Assembly (NCBI RefSeq): GCF_000423185.1 | Contig: NZ_AUHM01000020.1 | Coordinates: 1 to 64,000, forward strand | Direction of reading: 5' to 3' | Length of the DNA stretch: 64,000 nucleotides | Source: Inquilinus limosus DSM 16000 | Lineage (GTDB): Bacteria > Pseudomonadota > Alphaproteobacteria > DSM-16000 > Inquilinaceae | In this document: positions 19,155-27,097 of the stretch, piece after piece | Numbering within the stretch: position 1 is the stretch's first letter | Layout: every line of letters starts with the position of its first letter | Made by a program: the position numbers and the translations under genes | Notes under the pieces: model-generated | Told to the model about the DNA's origin: nothing | The model's input: the letters and a program-made list of their open reading frames with translations, nothing else | Database searches by the model: none

Positions 19155-19601
19155 ATGAACAAGGCGCAGACCGATCTGGCATTGGAGACCCTGGCCGCTC
19201 CCGCGGAGGAGCGGGCGGCGCGGCATCTGCGCATGCTCGCCCGGCAGCCGAGATCCAGATGGAGGTATGGAGGCGACCCGGCGACGCCTTCCGCGATGTG
19301 GGCTCTCGAAGACTATCTGCGCCGGCAGCGCCGGCATATCGATACCATCTTCGACTATCGGTATTCGCCGCTTCCTTTTGTCTTCGCTGCCGCCATCTGT
19401 GGAGGCTACTTGGATGAAGCAGTCTTGCCGGCTTGTCCGAAGAGAAGCTGGAGGCTGTTCCACGGTGACGAGATGGAAGGAAGACCGATCGTAAGAGCGC
19501 CGGCGCGACTTCCGCATCGCGCTCTGCTGCTCGTCAGGAGACCTCTTGCTGTCCAGGACAACTGCGTCACCTGGGCGGTGGCCAATCCGGGAGCAGAGTG
19601 A
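19155..19601 (+). CDS. Hypothetical ORF, possibly frameshifted
   Basis: The frame gives 148 residues. The first two thirds (MNKAQTDLALETLAAPAEER, LEDYLRRQRRHIDTIFDYRY, FAAAICGGYLDEAVL) look like real helical protein. The last third is arginine- and proline-rich and looks out of frame: shifting by one base near 19425 gives AGLSEEKLEAVPR and then a stop, which reads more naturally. I recognise no family. It may be a decayed gene in the island. Its end overlaps the 3' end of the convergent cupin gene by about 35 bases, another sign that this reading is not the original. Confidence 0.35.
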   Translation: MNKAQTDLALETLAAPAEERAARHLRMLARQPRSRWRYGGDPATPSAMWALEDYLRRQRRHIDTIFDYRYSPLPFVFAAAICGGYLDEAVLPACPKRSWRLFHGDEMEGRPIVRAPARLPHRALLLVRRPLAVQDNCVTWAVANPGAE

Positions 19602-20031
19602 TGCCGAATCTTGGCGAAGCCTCGCGGAGACGCTCGATCTCCTCGGGCGTCGGCGGCCCCACGATTTCGTCCGGTTGAAGCTCGTGGCCAGCTTCCTCGA
19701 GAAACCGGTCGAACAGAGCGGGGGTCCCGATCAAGATGTATCGGCTGGGATTGCCGCTCATGTTCATAAGCTGGTGCGGAATGCCGCGCGGCAGGAAGGC
19801 GCTCTCGCCTGCGGTCAGGCGTCGAGGCCGGCCGTCGATCACCGCGGTCAGCTCGCCTTCGATGATGTAGACCGTCTCGTCGTCCCTGGCGTGGACATGG
19901 ATCGGCGTCCCCGTGTTTCCGCCGCTCTTGTTCTCGAAGAGGCAGAACTGCCCCGCGGTCTGGTCTCCGGACAGCAGGCGTTTCATGACAATCCCTGCAA
20001 GAACGAACTCTTTGCTGTCGTTTTCACCCAT
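19567..20031 (-). CDS. Cupin-domain protein
   Basis: This 154-residue protein is a single small beta-barrel cupin. Motif 1 is GTPIHVHARDDETVYIIEGE (residues about 40-60), with two histidines and a glutamate as metal ligands, and motif 2 is AFLPRGIPHQLMN (about 80-92) with the third histidine. ATG 20031 is preferred over 20052 because AAGGA lies seven bases before it. Proteins of this kind include quercetin-dioxygenase-like enzymes, sugar isomerases and regulators; no specific reaction can be assigned. GC content is that of the host, so it may predate or have been captured by the island. Confidence 0.82.
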   Translation of the reverse strand: MGENDSKEFVLAGIVMKRLLSGDQTAGQFCLFENKSGGNTGTPIHVHARDDETVYIIEGELTAVIDGRPRRLTAGESAFLPRGIPHQLMNMSGNPSRYILIGTPALFDRFLEEAGHELQPDEIVGPPTPEEIERLREASPRFGITLLPDWPPPR

Positions 20032-20362
20032 CGTCGGTTCCTTTCCACGCATGATGCAGGTGAAGTCGGCGGGATCTCCATTCAGCGAGTTCGGGATACC
20101 AAAGACGATAGACGCTGTGATGCGCCGGTTCCCGGAGCCGGCTGCGCGTGATCAAACTCCGGCCACACCGATATCCGGCTGTTCCTGCGACGCTCCATTG
20201 CGTGCCGCAGCACGAGTTCTATCGGATAGCAGCGACACTGTTGTCGTGTAGAATGACGGTGGCGCTGACTCTTGCCTGAGCAAATGATGTGAAATACTGT
20301 CAGTGCATCGCGCAGGGGGCGTCTACGACAAAGCCGAGTACGCCGAGGGCAGGGGGCGCTTG
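20032..20362. other. Intergenic region between divergent cupin and alkylation-repair genes
   Basis: These 331 bases carry no frame with protein character on either strand. TAGAAT near 20250 could be a -10 element for the alkylation-repair gene, and AGGGGGCG before 20363 is its Shine-Dalgarno. No repeat, hairpin with T-run or RNA gene was recognised. Confidence 0.4.
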
Positions 20363-21043
20363 ATGTCGGCAAGCCCAACACTCCAGGATATTCTCTGCGA
20401 ACTCGCCGCACTTGAAGACCCGAAGATGCGGGAGACCAATGCGCGCCGTCGGGATGATCACGGCGTGAACCTGGCCCAGCTTCGCGCGCTCGCCAAGCGG
20501 CTCAAGACGCAGCACGAGCTCGCCCTTGATCTCTGGGCGACCGGCGGCACCGCTGCGCGCCTGCTCGCGACCCTGATCTGCAAGCCCAAGGCGTTCTCCG
20601 CCTCCGAGCTCGACGCCATGATCCGCGACATCCGTTGGCCCAAGCTCCTCGACTGGTTCATCGTCAATGTCGTGAAGCCGGGCCGGCACGCCGAGCAGCT
20701 CCGCCTGGCCTGGAAGGACGGCGACGACCTCGTCGGCCGAGCAGGCTGGAGCCTGACCACGGAACGGGTGGTCAAGAACGCCGAGGGGCTCGACCTTTCG
20801 GCGCTGCTCGACCAGATCGAGGCGGAGATGAAGCAGGCGCCGGAGCCGAAGCAATGGGCGATGAACCATTGTCTCGCTGAGATCGGCATCCACCATCGCG
20901 CGCATCGGAAGCGGGCGATCGCGATCGGCGAGCGGCTCGCCGTCCTGATCGACTATCCGGCGTCGCCGGGCTGCACGCCGCCCTATGCGCCGGTCTGGAT
21001 CGCCGAAATGGTGCGCCGGCGCGAGCAGACGGAACCCGCCTGA
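20363..21043 (+). CDS. DNA alkylation repair (AlkD-like HEAT) protein
   Basis: This 226-residue all-helical protein resembles the AlkC/AlkD-type DNA glycosylase family, which binds DNA with HEAT-like repeats and removes N3/N7-alkylated bases. Clues are EDPKMRETNARRRDDHGVNL near the N-terminus, LAKRLKTQHELALDLWATG (30-50), WPKLLDWFIVNVVKP, and WAMNHCLAEIGIHH (about 165-178). ATG 20363 has AGGGGGCG seven bases upstream, so the longer in-frame start at 20303 is less likely. It sits just inside the right-hand guaA repeat. Whether it came with the island is unclear, because its GC content is host-like. Confidence 0.8.
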   Translation: MSASPTLQDILCELAALEDPKMRETNARRRDDHGVNLAQLRALAKRLKTQHELALDLWATGGTAARLLATLICKPKAFSASELDAMIRDIRWPKLLDWFIVNVVKPGRHAEQLRLAWKDGDDLVGRAGWSLTTERVVKNAEGLDLSALLDQIEAEMKQAPEPKQWAMNHCLAEIGIHHRAHRKRAIAIGERLAVLIDYPASPGCTPPYAPVWIAEMVRRREQTEPA

Positions 21044-21275
21044 CGCGCCATAGGACGTCCGGCATGAGCCCGCCGGGCGCATCGATCTGAAGACCGAGGC
21101 CCCGCTTATGCCCGACGCTCCGGTCGAAGCCGCGATCGGCTTGAACGGCGGTCCAGTCTCGGCCATCCGGGTTTCTGCCAGTTGCCACAGTTCGCGCCGA
21201 CGCAGAGCCGCAGATTGGAGTGACGGATCGCGGTGGGGACGCCCATTGCCAAGCGTCAACGAGGTGCGCGGGCGT

Positions 21276-21309
21276 CTCGAAGCTGCCCGGGACGATCGAG
21301 TGGGAGTGA
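21276..21309 (+). repeat. Putative attR: third copy of the guaA 3' end
   Basis: The 34 bases are identical to guaA 15509-15542 except for one base. Slightly upstream (21255-21271) GTCAACGAGGTGCGCGG also matches guaA (one mismatch), with about 27 guaA bases deleted between. The repeat therefore preserves the guaA stop codon at 21307-21309. The preceding 21044-21250 has no gene. This copy is the best candidate for the right end of an island starting at 15543. Confidence 0.75.
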
Positions 21310-21882
21310 ATGGCTATGCCTTACACCGAAGTTCTTCCATCCAAGGCCGAGATATTCGGCCACTGGAAGGATCGCTTTGCGGGCATCGGTATTTTTGTCG
21401 ATTGGGGTGAGCCGAGCTGCTGGGCGTGCGGTTTCCACTACGCCGCCAAATATGATATCAAGTCACCGGATGCGAATTGGAACGAAATACTCGATGGATG
21501 GGGGCGAATTCCGCTTCAGAGGTGTCATATTGTTCCTCGATCGCTGGGTGGGGCCGACAAGCCGGACAACCTGTTTTTGATGTGTCGTGAGTGTCACGAT
21601 TTGGCACCCAATACCGCGCTGCCGGAGATCTTCTTCGAATGGGCTCGGGCACAAAGCTACTTGAGGCGCGAAATGGAAAAGATCAACGAAGCTCTGCGGT
21701 CGTTTAGCGTTAGCCCCAAGCAGTATTGTGAACTCCTCCAGGTTATCCAAACCTCGGATTTCAAGCTTTGGAAGCGCGGCAAGTTGGGGTTGCATAGGCC
21801 CCAATCAAAAATACGCCCGGGTATCGTGCCGACTTACTCCCGCAACTTTGATCGGGTTAGCAGTTCATTACCTGAGATCTGA
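21310..21882 (+). CDS. HNH endonuclease-family protein at the island border
   Basis: This 190-residue protein has a zinc-finger-like HNH fold: CWAC near residue 38, RCHIVPRSLGGADKPDNLFL (about 73-92) giving the His-Asn core, then CRECHD (about 95-100). Such proteins act as DNA endonucleases in restriction, phage and mobile-element contexts. Its ATG (21310) directly follows the guaA stop preserved in the repeat, and the repeat's GGGAG acts as a natural Shine-Dalgarno five bases upstream. GC content is below that of the neighbouring metabolic genes. It could be the first gene of another guaA-targeted insertion. Confidence 0.85.
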   Translation: MAMPYTEVLPSKAEIFGHWKDRFAGIGIFVDWGEPSCWACGFHYAAKYDIKSPDANWNEILDGWGRIPLQRCHIVPRSLGGADKPDNLFLMCRECHDLAPNTALPEIFFEWARAQSYLRREMEKINEALRSFSVSPKQYCELLQVIQTSDFKLWKRGKLGLHRPQSKIRPGIVPTYSRNFDRVSSSLPEI

Positions 21883-21997
21883 ACGAGATCAAAGTCTCCA
21901 GTAACATCGAGCGAGCGGATCGTCTTCCGGCTCGCCGGATCGAGAGCACTCCAAACCATAGGTGCCATCTGTTGAAGGCGATTCCGCCGTATATCGA

Positions 21998-22699
21998 TCA
22001 ATACTGATCGTGCCGGCGCACCCATTCCATGGTGAAGTTGAGACCGTCCTCATCCCGGCCCTTCGGCACCAGGTCGAGGAAATGGTAGGCGCCGTTCACC
22101 ATCTCGACCCCGCGCTGGTAGCAGGAATAGGTGTGGAACACCTCACCGCTCCGGTTCTGGTAGAAGACGCTGATCCCGACCTGTTCCGAGATCTTGTTCG
22201 GCCTGATCTCGTAATTGTACAGCGCCTTGCCTTCGGCGATCTGCTCGGGCGTGAAGGACACCTGATAGTCGAAGTTGAAGTCGCTGCCGAAGGACGAGAC
22301 CCAGGGAAAGCTCCAGCCCATGCGCGCCTTGTAGGCCTCGATCTTCGCCAGCGGCGCGCGCGAGACGGCCGTGAAGGTCACGTCGCGGTGGTTGAGATGG
22401 ATCGGGATGCCGTTGAAGTTGTCGGCCCAGAAGGAGCAGGACTTGCAGCCTTCCTCCCAGTCGGGGCCGAGCATGAAGTGATAGATGATGAGCTGGGAGC
22501 GCCCGTCAAACAGGTCGGCCAGCGAGAGCGTGCCGTTCGGCCCCTCGAAGCGATAGGGCTTCTCCACCCGTTCCCAGGGCATCGCCTGCCGGCGGCGCGT
22601 CAGCGCGTCGAGCTGGCGGGTAAACTCCTTTTCCGCGGCAAGCAGGTCGAGGCGCGCTTTCAGCCATTCTTCGTGCGAGACCACCTTGTTGTCGAGCAT
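21998..22699 (-). CDS. DUF899 (thioredoxin-like) family protein
   Basis: This 233-residue protein is of the DUF899 family, which has a thioredoxin-like fold. The N-terminal helix SHEEWLKARLDLLAAEKEFT, PWERVEKPYRFEGPNG, then YHFMLGPDWEEGCKSCSFWA (about 88-107, with a CxxC) and SRAPLAKIEAYKARMGW are diagnostic. Function is not established; a redox or dehalogenase-like role has been suggested for the family. ATG 22699 has GAGGAGAGAG upstream, and the longer frame into the propeller gene is a shadow. A paralogue lies at 24706-25470. It probably shares a transcript with the propeller gene upstream. Confidence 0.9.
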   Translation of the reverse strand: MLDNKVVSHEEWLKARLDLLAAEKEFTRQLDALTRRRQAMPWERVEKPYRFEGPNGTLSLADLFDGRSQLIIYHFMLGPDWEEGCKSCSFWADNFNGIPIHLNHRDVTFTAVSRAPLAKIEAYKARMGWSFPWVSSFGSDFNFDYQVSFTPEQIAEGKALYNYEIRPNKISEQVGISVFYQNRSGEVFHTYSCYQRGVEMVNGAYHFLDLVPKGRDEDGLNFTMEWVRRHDQY

Positions 22700-22721
22700 G
22701 TCTCTCTCCTCGGGGCTGTCG

Positions 22722-23348
22722 TCAGCCCCGCTTCGGCCGCCGCACAGCCCTGATCTTCCCGCTCTTGCCGCCGCCGCAGAAGAACCGGTCGCCGCCGTCG
22801 GATTCAAGTCCGGACACGCCAGATCCCGCCGGCATCTCGAGCCGCTCCAGCACCTTCCCGGTCTGCGGATCGATCCGCCGCAACTCGCTCTCGTCGCCTT
22901 CCCAGGTGGCGTGCCACAACTCGCCCTCGACCCAGCTGACGCCGGTGACGTGGCGGTTGGACTCGATCGTGCGGAGGACCGCCCCCGTCTCGGGATCGAC
23001 CTGATGGATCTTCCGCTCCTGGTATTGCCCCACCCAGAGCGTCCCCTCGGCCCAGGCGAGCCCGGAATCTCCCCCGCCGCCGGGCGCCGGGATGGTGTGG
23101 AGCACGCGGCCGGTCTCCGGGTCGATCTTCTGGATCCGACTCTCGGCGATCTGGAACAGGTGCCGGCCATCGAAGGCCGTTCCCGCATGCGCGGGGACGT
23201 CGAGCGAGCGCACCACCTTGCCGCTGTCGGGGTCGAGGGCGTTGAGCTTGTCCTCGGAGGCGAACCAGACGTGCCGGCCGTCATAGGTGACGCCGGCCAC
23301 GGCCTCGACGCCCGGGAACGGCCCGTATTCGCGGATGATGTCGGCCAT
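22722..23348 (-). CDS. Beta-propeller (YncE/glutamine-cyclotransferase-like) protein
   Basis: This 208-residue protein is made of propeller blades with recurring phrases: ALDPDSGKVVRSLDVP, KIDPETGRVLHTI, QVDPETGAVLRTIE and RIDPQTGKVLERLEM, each preceded by LW-G or W-EG. Such single-domain propellers bind ligands or act as scaffolds, and there is no catalytic motif. There is no signal peptide, so it is probably cytoplasmic. ATG 23348 is preferred over 23384 because the latter adds only a basic stretch. Decayed pieces of the same gene lie at 18800-18995 and possibly 21897-21953. Confidence 0.8.
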   Translation of the reverse strand: MADIIREYGPFPGVEAVAGVTYDGRHVWFASEDKLNALDPDSGKVVRSLDVPAHAGTAFDGRHLFQIAESRIQKIDPETGRVLHTIPAPGGGGDSGLAWAEGTLWVGQYQERKIHQVDPETGAVLRTIESNRHVTGVSWVEGELWHATWEGDESELRRIDPQTGKVLERLEMPAGSGVSGLESDGGDRFFCGGGKSGKIRAVRRPKRG

Positions 23349-23394
23349 GGATCGTTTCCTTGATCGTTTTCCTGATCGTTTCATGGGGGCCAGC

Positions 23395-24615
23395 CTAGCC
23401 GTCGGGCAGCGGGGCCGGGAGTAACAAGGTCGTCGTGAAACCGGGCACGGGCGGGGTCATCCAGCGGCGCGCCCGGCCATGGCCGAAGGACTGCACCTTG
23501 CCCGCTTCCGCCAGCGCTTCGAGGGCCCGCTGCACGGTCCTCTGGCTGGCGCCCAGCGCCAGCGCCAGGGCCGAGCTCGACCAGGATTCGCCGTCGGCGA
23601 GGAAGGCCAGCACCGCTGCGTGCCGCTCCTCCACCGGCCGGGCCAGCACCACGGCCTCGCGGTCGTGACGCGGCACCAGGGCGAAGCCTCGCGCCGTCGC
23701 GTTTACCCTGGCCAACGGCCGCAGCGCGGCGCGCAGTCGCCCGATCTCCACCCGCAGCCGCGCGCGATGCGATTCATCGGCGAACTTCGCCCCGAAGGCC
23801 CGCGCCAGCAGCACGCCCCGCGGCGCGTCCCCGGGCCAGGCCTCGCCCAGCGCGCGGGCCAGCGCGAACAGCACCGGGCGCCGGGCGAGCGGGATCACCG
23901 TGCCCACGCCGCGCACGACATGGCGGCACGCATCCACGACCAGCGCGTCCGACGCCAGCAGCGCCTCGACCTCCTCGAGCCGGAGCGGGCGCTCCTCGCC
24001 GCGCGCCACCAGCCGCGCCGCCGGCGTCTCCAGCAGGCGGGCCGCGCCGTCGACCTCCGCCGCCAGCGCCGGGATGCCGGCGGTGCGGGCGGCCTGGTCG
24101 GCCCGGGCCAGCGCGGCGCGCGCCGGCTCGGTCCGCAGGCGGCGCATCGCGATCCCCGCGACCGCCAGCTCGTGGGTGGCCCTCAGCGCGGGCGGGAAGG
24201 GGGAGGGGTCGAACCCGGCCAGCGCCCGCTCCGCCTCGTCGAGCCGCCCGATCAGGAGGAGGCGCCGGATGGCGAGGGTGCGCGCATGGGCGGCGTTCAC
24301 CCCGTCGCCGTGCCGTTCGAGCGTCGCCCGCGCCGCGTCCAGCGCCTTCTCGGGCCAGCCGAGGTCGCGCGAGGCCAGCGCGACCTCGGCCTCGGCGACG
24401 ACGCACCGCGCCCGGGCCACGGCTTCCCTCGGGCCGAAGGCGCGCGCCGCGCGCCGCAGCAGGAGCTTCGCCCGGTCGAGATCGCCCAGCTGCGCCATGG
24501 CGATGCCGCGCAGCGCCAGAGCCGGCGCGTCGTCGCGCAAGGCGACGCGGTTCAGGGCGCCGAGCGGATCACCCGCCGAGAGCGCGCGCGCCGCGGCCGT
24601 GATCAGCGAGTCCAT
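23395..24615 (-). CDS. Helix-turn-helix regulator with TPR-like N-terminus
   Basis: This 406-residue protein has an N-terminal two thirds of helical, alanine-rich repeats resembling tetratricopeptides (GIAMAQLGDLDRAKLLLRRA, RRLLLIGRLDEAERALAGF). The C-terminus contains a winged-helix segment ALALALGASQRTVQRALEAL (about 358-377) followed by AGKVQSFGHGRARRW, typical of DNA-binding domains. It is transcribed divergently from the DUF899 gene at 24706 with 90 bases between, so it probably controls that operon. No named family is certain. GC content is very high and host-like. Confidence 0.7.
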   Translation of the reverse strand: MDSLITAAARALSAGDPLGALNRVALRDDAPALALRGIAMAQLGDLDRAKLLLRRAARAFGPREAVARARCVVAEAEVALASRDLGWPEKALDAARATLERHGDGVNAAHARTLAIRRLLLIGRLDEAERALAGFDPSPFPPALRATHELAVAGIAMRRLRTEPARAALARADQAARTAGIPALAAEVDGAARLLETPAARLVARGEERPLRLEEVEALLASDALVVDACRHVVRGVGTVIPLARRPVLFALARALGEAWPGDAPRGVLLARAFGAKFADESHRARLRVEIGRLRAALRPLARVNATARGFALVPRHDREAVVLARPVEERHAAVLAFLADGESWSSSALALALGASQRTVQRALEALAEAGKVQSFGHGRARRWMTPPVPGFTTTLLLPAPLPDG

Positions 24616-24705
24616 CGAAATCCCGCCACACTTGTCACTCCCCGCGGTTCGGTCCCCGGCACCAGTCTAACCCACGACCACCGGACACCAATGGAGAGTG
24701 GAACG

Positions 24706-25470
24706 ATGACGGCACACAGGACCGGAACCCGCGAGGAATGGCTGGCGGCGCGGCTCGACCTGCTCGAGGCCGAGAAGGAGCTGACGCGGCGCAGCGACGA
24801 GCTGGCGCGGCGGCGGCAGGAACTGCCCTGGGTCCGGGTCGACAAGGAGTACCGGTTCGAGACCGACGACGGCGGCGCCTCGCTGCCGGACCTCTTCCGC
24901 GGGCGGTCGCAGCTGATCGTCTACCATTTCATGTTCGGGCCCGACTGGAAGGCGGGCTGCCCGTCCTGCTCGATGATCGCAGACAGCTTCAACGGCTTCG
25001 CGGTCCATCTGGCGAATCACGACGTGATGCTGTGGGCGGTCTCGCTGGCGCCGCTGGCGAAGCTGCAGGCCTATAAGCAGCGGATGGGGTGGACCTTCCC
25101 CTGGGCCTCCTCGCTCGGCGGCGACTTCAACTATGACTTCAACGTCGCCTTCACCGAGGAGCAGCAGCGCGCCGGGGCCATCGAATACAACTACAGGCGC
25201 GGCGGCCATGCGATGGACCTGGTCCCGGCGCCGGAGCCGATCGTCCAATTCGCGACCACCTGCGGCACGGACGCGCCGAGCTACAACCGCGACCGGCCGG
25301 GCATGAGCGCCTTCGCGCTCGAGGACGGCGTCGTCTATCACACCTACTCGGCCTACTCCCGCGGGCTCGATGCCCTGTGGGCGTCGTATCAGTGGCTCGA
25401 CCGCGCCCCCAAGGGACGCAACGAGACCGGCATCTGGTGGCGCCGCCACGACGAGTACGGCCATGGCTGA
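24706..25470 (+). CDS. DUF899 family protein, second paralogue
   Basis: At 254 residues this is clearly homologous to the protein at 21998-22699: TREEWLAARLDLLEAEKELT, RGRSQLIVYHFMFGPDWK, then GCPSCSMIADSFNG with the CxxC, and SLAPLAKLQAYKQRMGWTFP. A middle insertion (RGGHAMDLVPAPEP...TTCGTD) distinguishes it. ATG 24706 has GGAGAG upstream; ATG 24691 is in frame but contains that site. The stop overlaps the next gene by eight bases, forming a three-gene coupled set with a small membrane protein and a GFA-type protein. The reaction is unknown. Confidence 0.9.
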   Translation: MTAHRTGTREEWLAARLDLLEAEKELTRRSDELARRRQELPWVRVDKEYRFETDDGGASLPDLFRGRSQLIVYHFMFGPDWKAGCPSCSMIADSFNGFAVHLANHDVMLWAVSLAPLAKLQAYKQRMGWTFPWASSLGGDFNYDFNVAFTEEQQRAGAIEYNYRRGGHAMDLVPAPEPIVQFATTCGTDAPSYNRDRPGMSAFALEDGVVYHTYSAYSRGLDALWASYQWLDRAPKGRNETGIWWRRHDEYGHG

Positions 25471-25711
25471 TCTCTCGATGCCTCGGCGCCTGGCTGGCGC
25501 GGCCGACTGGCTCGGCCTCGCGGCCGCGCCGACCTTCGCCCTCATGGCGCTGGTCTCGGCCGTGTCCGGCGGCGAGGCGGATGTCCTCTGTTCGGCCGCC
25601 GGAGCGTCGCCGCTGGCCGGAATGGTGCCGATGTACCTGCTGATGAGCGCCTTTCACATGGCGCCCTGGCTGCGGCTGATGACTGGAACAATGGGAGGAA
25701 AGACGAGATGA
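25463..25711 (+). CDS. Small hypothetical membrane protein
   Basis: An 82-residue protein with two hydrophobic segments (LGLAAAPTFALMALVSAVSG, about 17-36, and LAGMVPMYLLMSAFHMAPWL, about 51-70). It overlaps the DUF899 stop by eight bases and its own stop overlaps the GFA start (ATGA at 25708-25711), so all three are translationally coupled. No family is recognised. The coupling suggests a membrane partner for the DUF899 or GFA protein. Confidence 0.65.
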   Translation: MADLSMPRRLAGAADWLGLAAAPTFALMALVSAVSGGEADVLCSAAGASPLAGMVPMYLLMSAFHMAPWLRLMTGTMGGKTR

Positions 25712-26124
25712 GCGAAGCCTATACCGGCGGCTGCGCCTGCGGCGCGATCCGCTACGAGATCGCCGGCGAGCCCGTCTTCATGAACGACTGCCAGTGCCGC
25801 GACTGCCAGTCCCGAAGCGGCACCGGGCACGGCTCCTACCTGACCTTCCCGAGCGCAGGCGTGAGGAAGCTCACGGGCGAGGCCTCGCGCTGGGACATCG
25901 TCGCCGACAACGGCAATGTGAAGACCCACGCCTTCTGTCCCGTCTGCGGATCGCCGGTCTACCTGACCTCCGCGGCCAAGCCCGACCTCTTCACCGTGCA
26001 CGCCGCCAGCCTCGACGATCCGGGCCGGTACCGGCCGCAGGCGGTGACGTACCATCTTCGCGGCCACGCCTGGGACCGGCTCGACCCGGCGCTGCCGAAA
26101 TTCGACGGAATGCCGCCGGCGTAA
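25708..26124 (+). CDS. GFA-family (CENP-V/GFA zinc) protein
   Basis: This 138-residue protein has the complete zinc-binding pattern of the glutathione-dependent formaldehyde-activating enzyme family: CACGAIRYE (residues 10-18), CQCRDCQSRSG (29-39) and CPVCGSPVY (74-82). Members were named for S-hydroxymethylglutathione formation, but most are uncharacterised. It is coupled to the upstream small membrane protein. A convergent LysR gene ends six bases downstream. Confidence 0.9.
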   Translation: MSEAYTGGCACGAIRYEIAGEPVFMNDCQCRDCQSRSGTGHGSYLTFPSAGVRKLTGEASRWDIVADNGNVKTHAFCPVCGSPVYLTSAAKPDLFTVHAASLDDPGRYRPQAVTYHLRGHAWDRLDPALPKFDGMPPA

Positions 26125-26129
26125 GCGGG

Positions 26130-26999
26130 TCACCGCCCGGGCGCTGCCGGCAGGCCCTCCAGCAGCACGCCGATCGCGGCCTCCACGACCGGCGTCCGCC
26201 GGTCCCGGGCGTAGAGGCCGTACTGGGCGGCCAGCGGCTCCGGCACGCCGGCCGAGGGCTTCAGCACCCGCATGGTGGCGGCGCGGACGGATTCGGGCGG
26301 CAGCAGCCCGATGCCCAGCCCGTTCTCGACCGCCGCCTGCAGGGCCGTGACGCTCTGGCTGGTGAAGGTGACACGATGCTCCCGGCCGCTGGCGGCCAGC
26401 GCGTCGAGCATGCGCTGGCGCCACAGGCAGGGCGCGGTGAAGGCGACCAGATCGAGCGGCCGGTCCGGATCCGGCGCATGGTCCGCGGCGGCCACCCATT
26501 GCAGCTCGACCGTCCACGAGGCCACGGCGTCGGCCACCACGACGGAGGTCGGGCCGATCATGATGTCCAGCCCATCCTCGCCCCACAGCCGCCCCAGCGC
26601 CACGCTGTGCTCGACCACCACGTCGAGGCGGATCTCGGGATAGGCGCGATGCAGCCGCCCCAGCGTCGCCGGCAGCGTCGCGGTGGCCAGCTCCTCGGCC
26701 AGGCCGATGCGCACGCCGCCGCTGATCTCCTTCTGCCGCAGGCGCGCCACCGCCTCGTCGCCCAGGGCCAGGATGCGGGTCGCGTATCCGAGCAGCAGCT
26801 CCCCCTCGGCGGTCGGCACCACGCCGCGGCCGGTGCGCTGGAACAGAGGCCGCCCGAGCAAGTCCTCGAGCCGGCGCATCTGCATGCTCAGCGCCGACTG
26901 GGTCCGCCCGGTCTGCGCCGCGACCTTGCTCAGGCTGCCCTGCCGGCAGACCGCGACATAGGTGCGGAGGAGGTCGAGTCCGATCTGCTCGGCTATCAT
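26130..26999 (-). CDS. LysR-family transcriptional regulator
   Basis: This 289-residue protein has an N-terminal winged helix-turn-helix (LLRTYVAVCRQGSLSKVAAQ, TQSALSMQMRRLEDLLGRPL) and a two-lobed effector-binding domain (GVRIGLAEELATATLPATL, ENGLGIGLLPPES). It is divergent from the quinone-reductase gene with a 98-base gap that contains the palindrome ACCGATATCGGT, so it probably regulates that gene and itself. The effector is unknown. Confidence 0.92.
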   Translation of the reverse strand: MIAEQIGLDLLRTYVAVCRQGSLSKVAAQTGRTQSALSMQMRRLEDLLGRPLFQRTGRGVVPTAEGELLLGYATRILALGDEAVARLRQKEISGGVRIGLAEELATATLPATLGRLHRAYPEIRLDVVVEHSVALGRLWGEDGLDIMIGPTSVVVADAVASWTVELQWVAAADHAPDPDRPLDLVAFTAPCLWRQRMLDALAASGREHRVTFTSQSVTALQAAVENGLGIGLLPPESVRAATMRVLKPSAGVPEPLAAQYGLYARDRRTPVVEAAIGVLLEGLPAAPGR

Positions 27000-27019
27000 C
27001 TTTTCTGAACTCTGAAATC

Positions 27020-27031
27020 ACCGATATCGGT
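27020..27031. promoter_or_regulatory. Palindromic operator candidate between lysR and quinone reductase
   Basis: ACCGATATCGGT is a perfect 12-base palindrome, 20 bases before the LysR start codon and 66 bases before the divergent oxidoreductase. LysR proteins usually bind imperfect dyads in exactly this position. It is the only strong dyad in the gap. Confidence 0.45.
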
Positions 27032-27097
27032 CTACGCTGATGCCTCCCGGCGCGCTATCTCCCCGGCATGATCCGCGCAACGAGAGGCGCCGACCCA

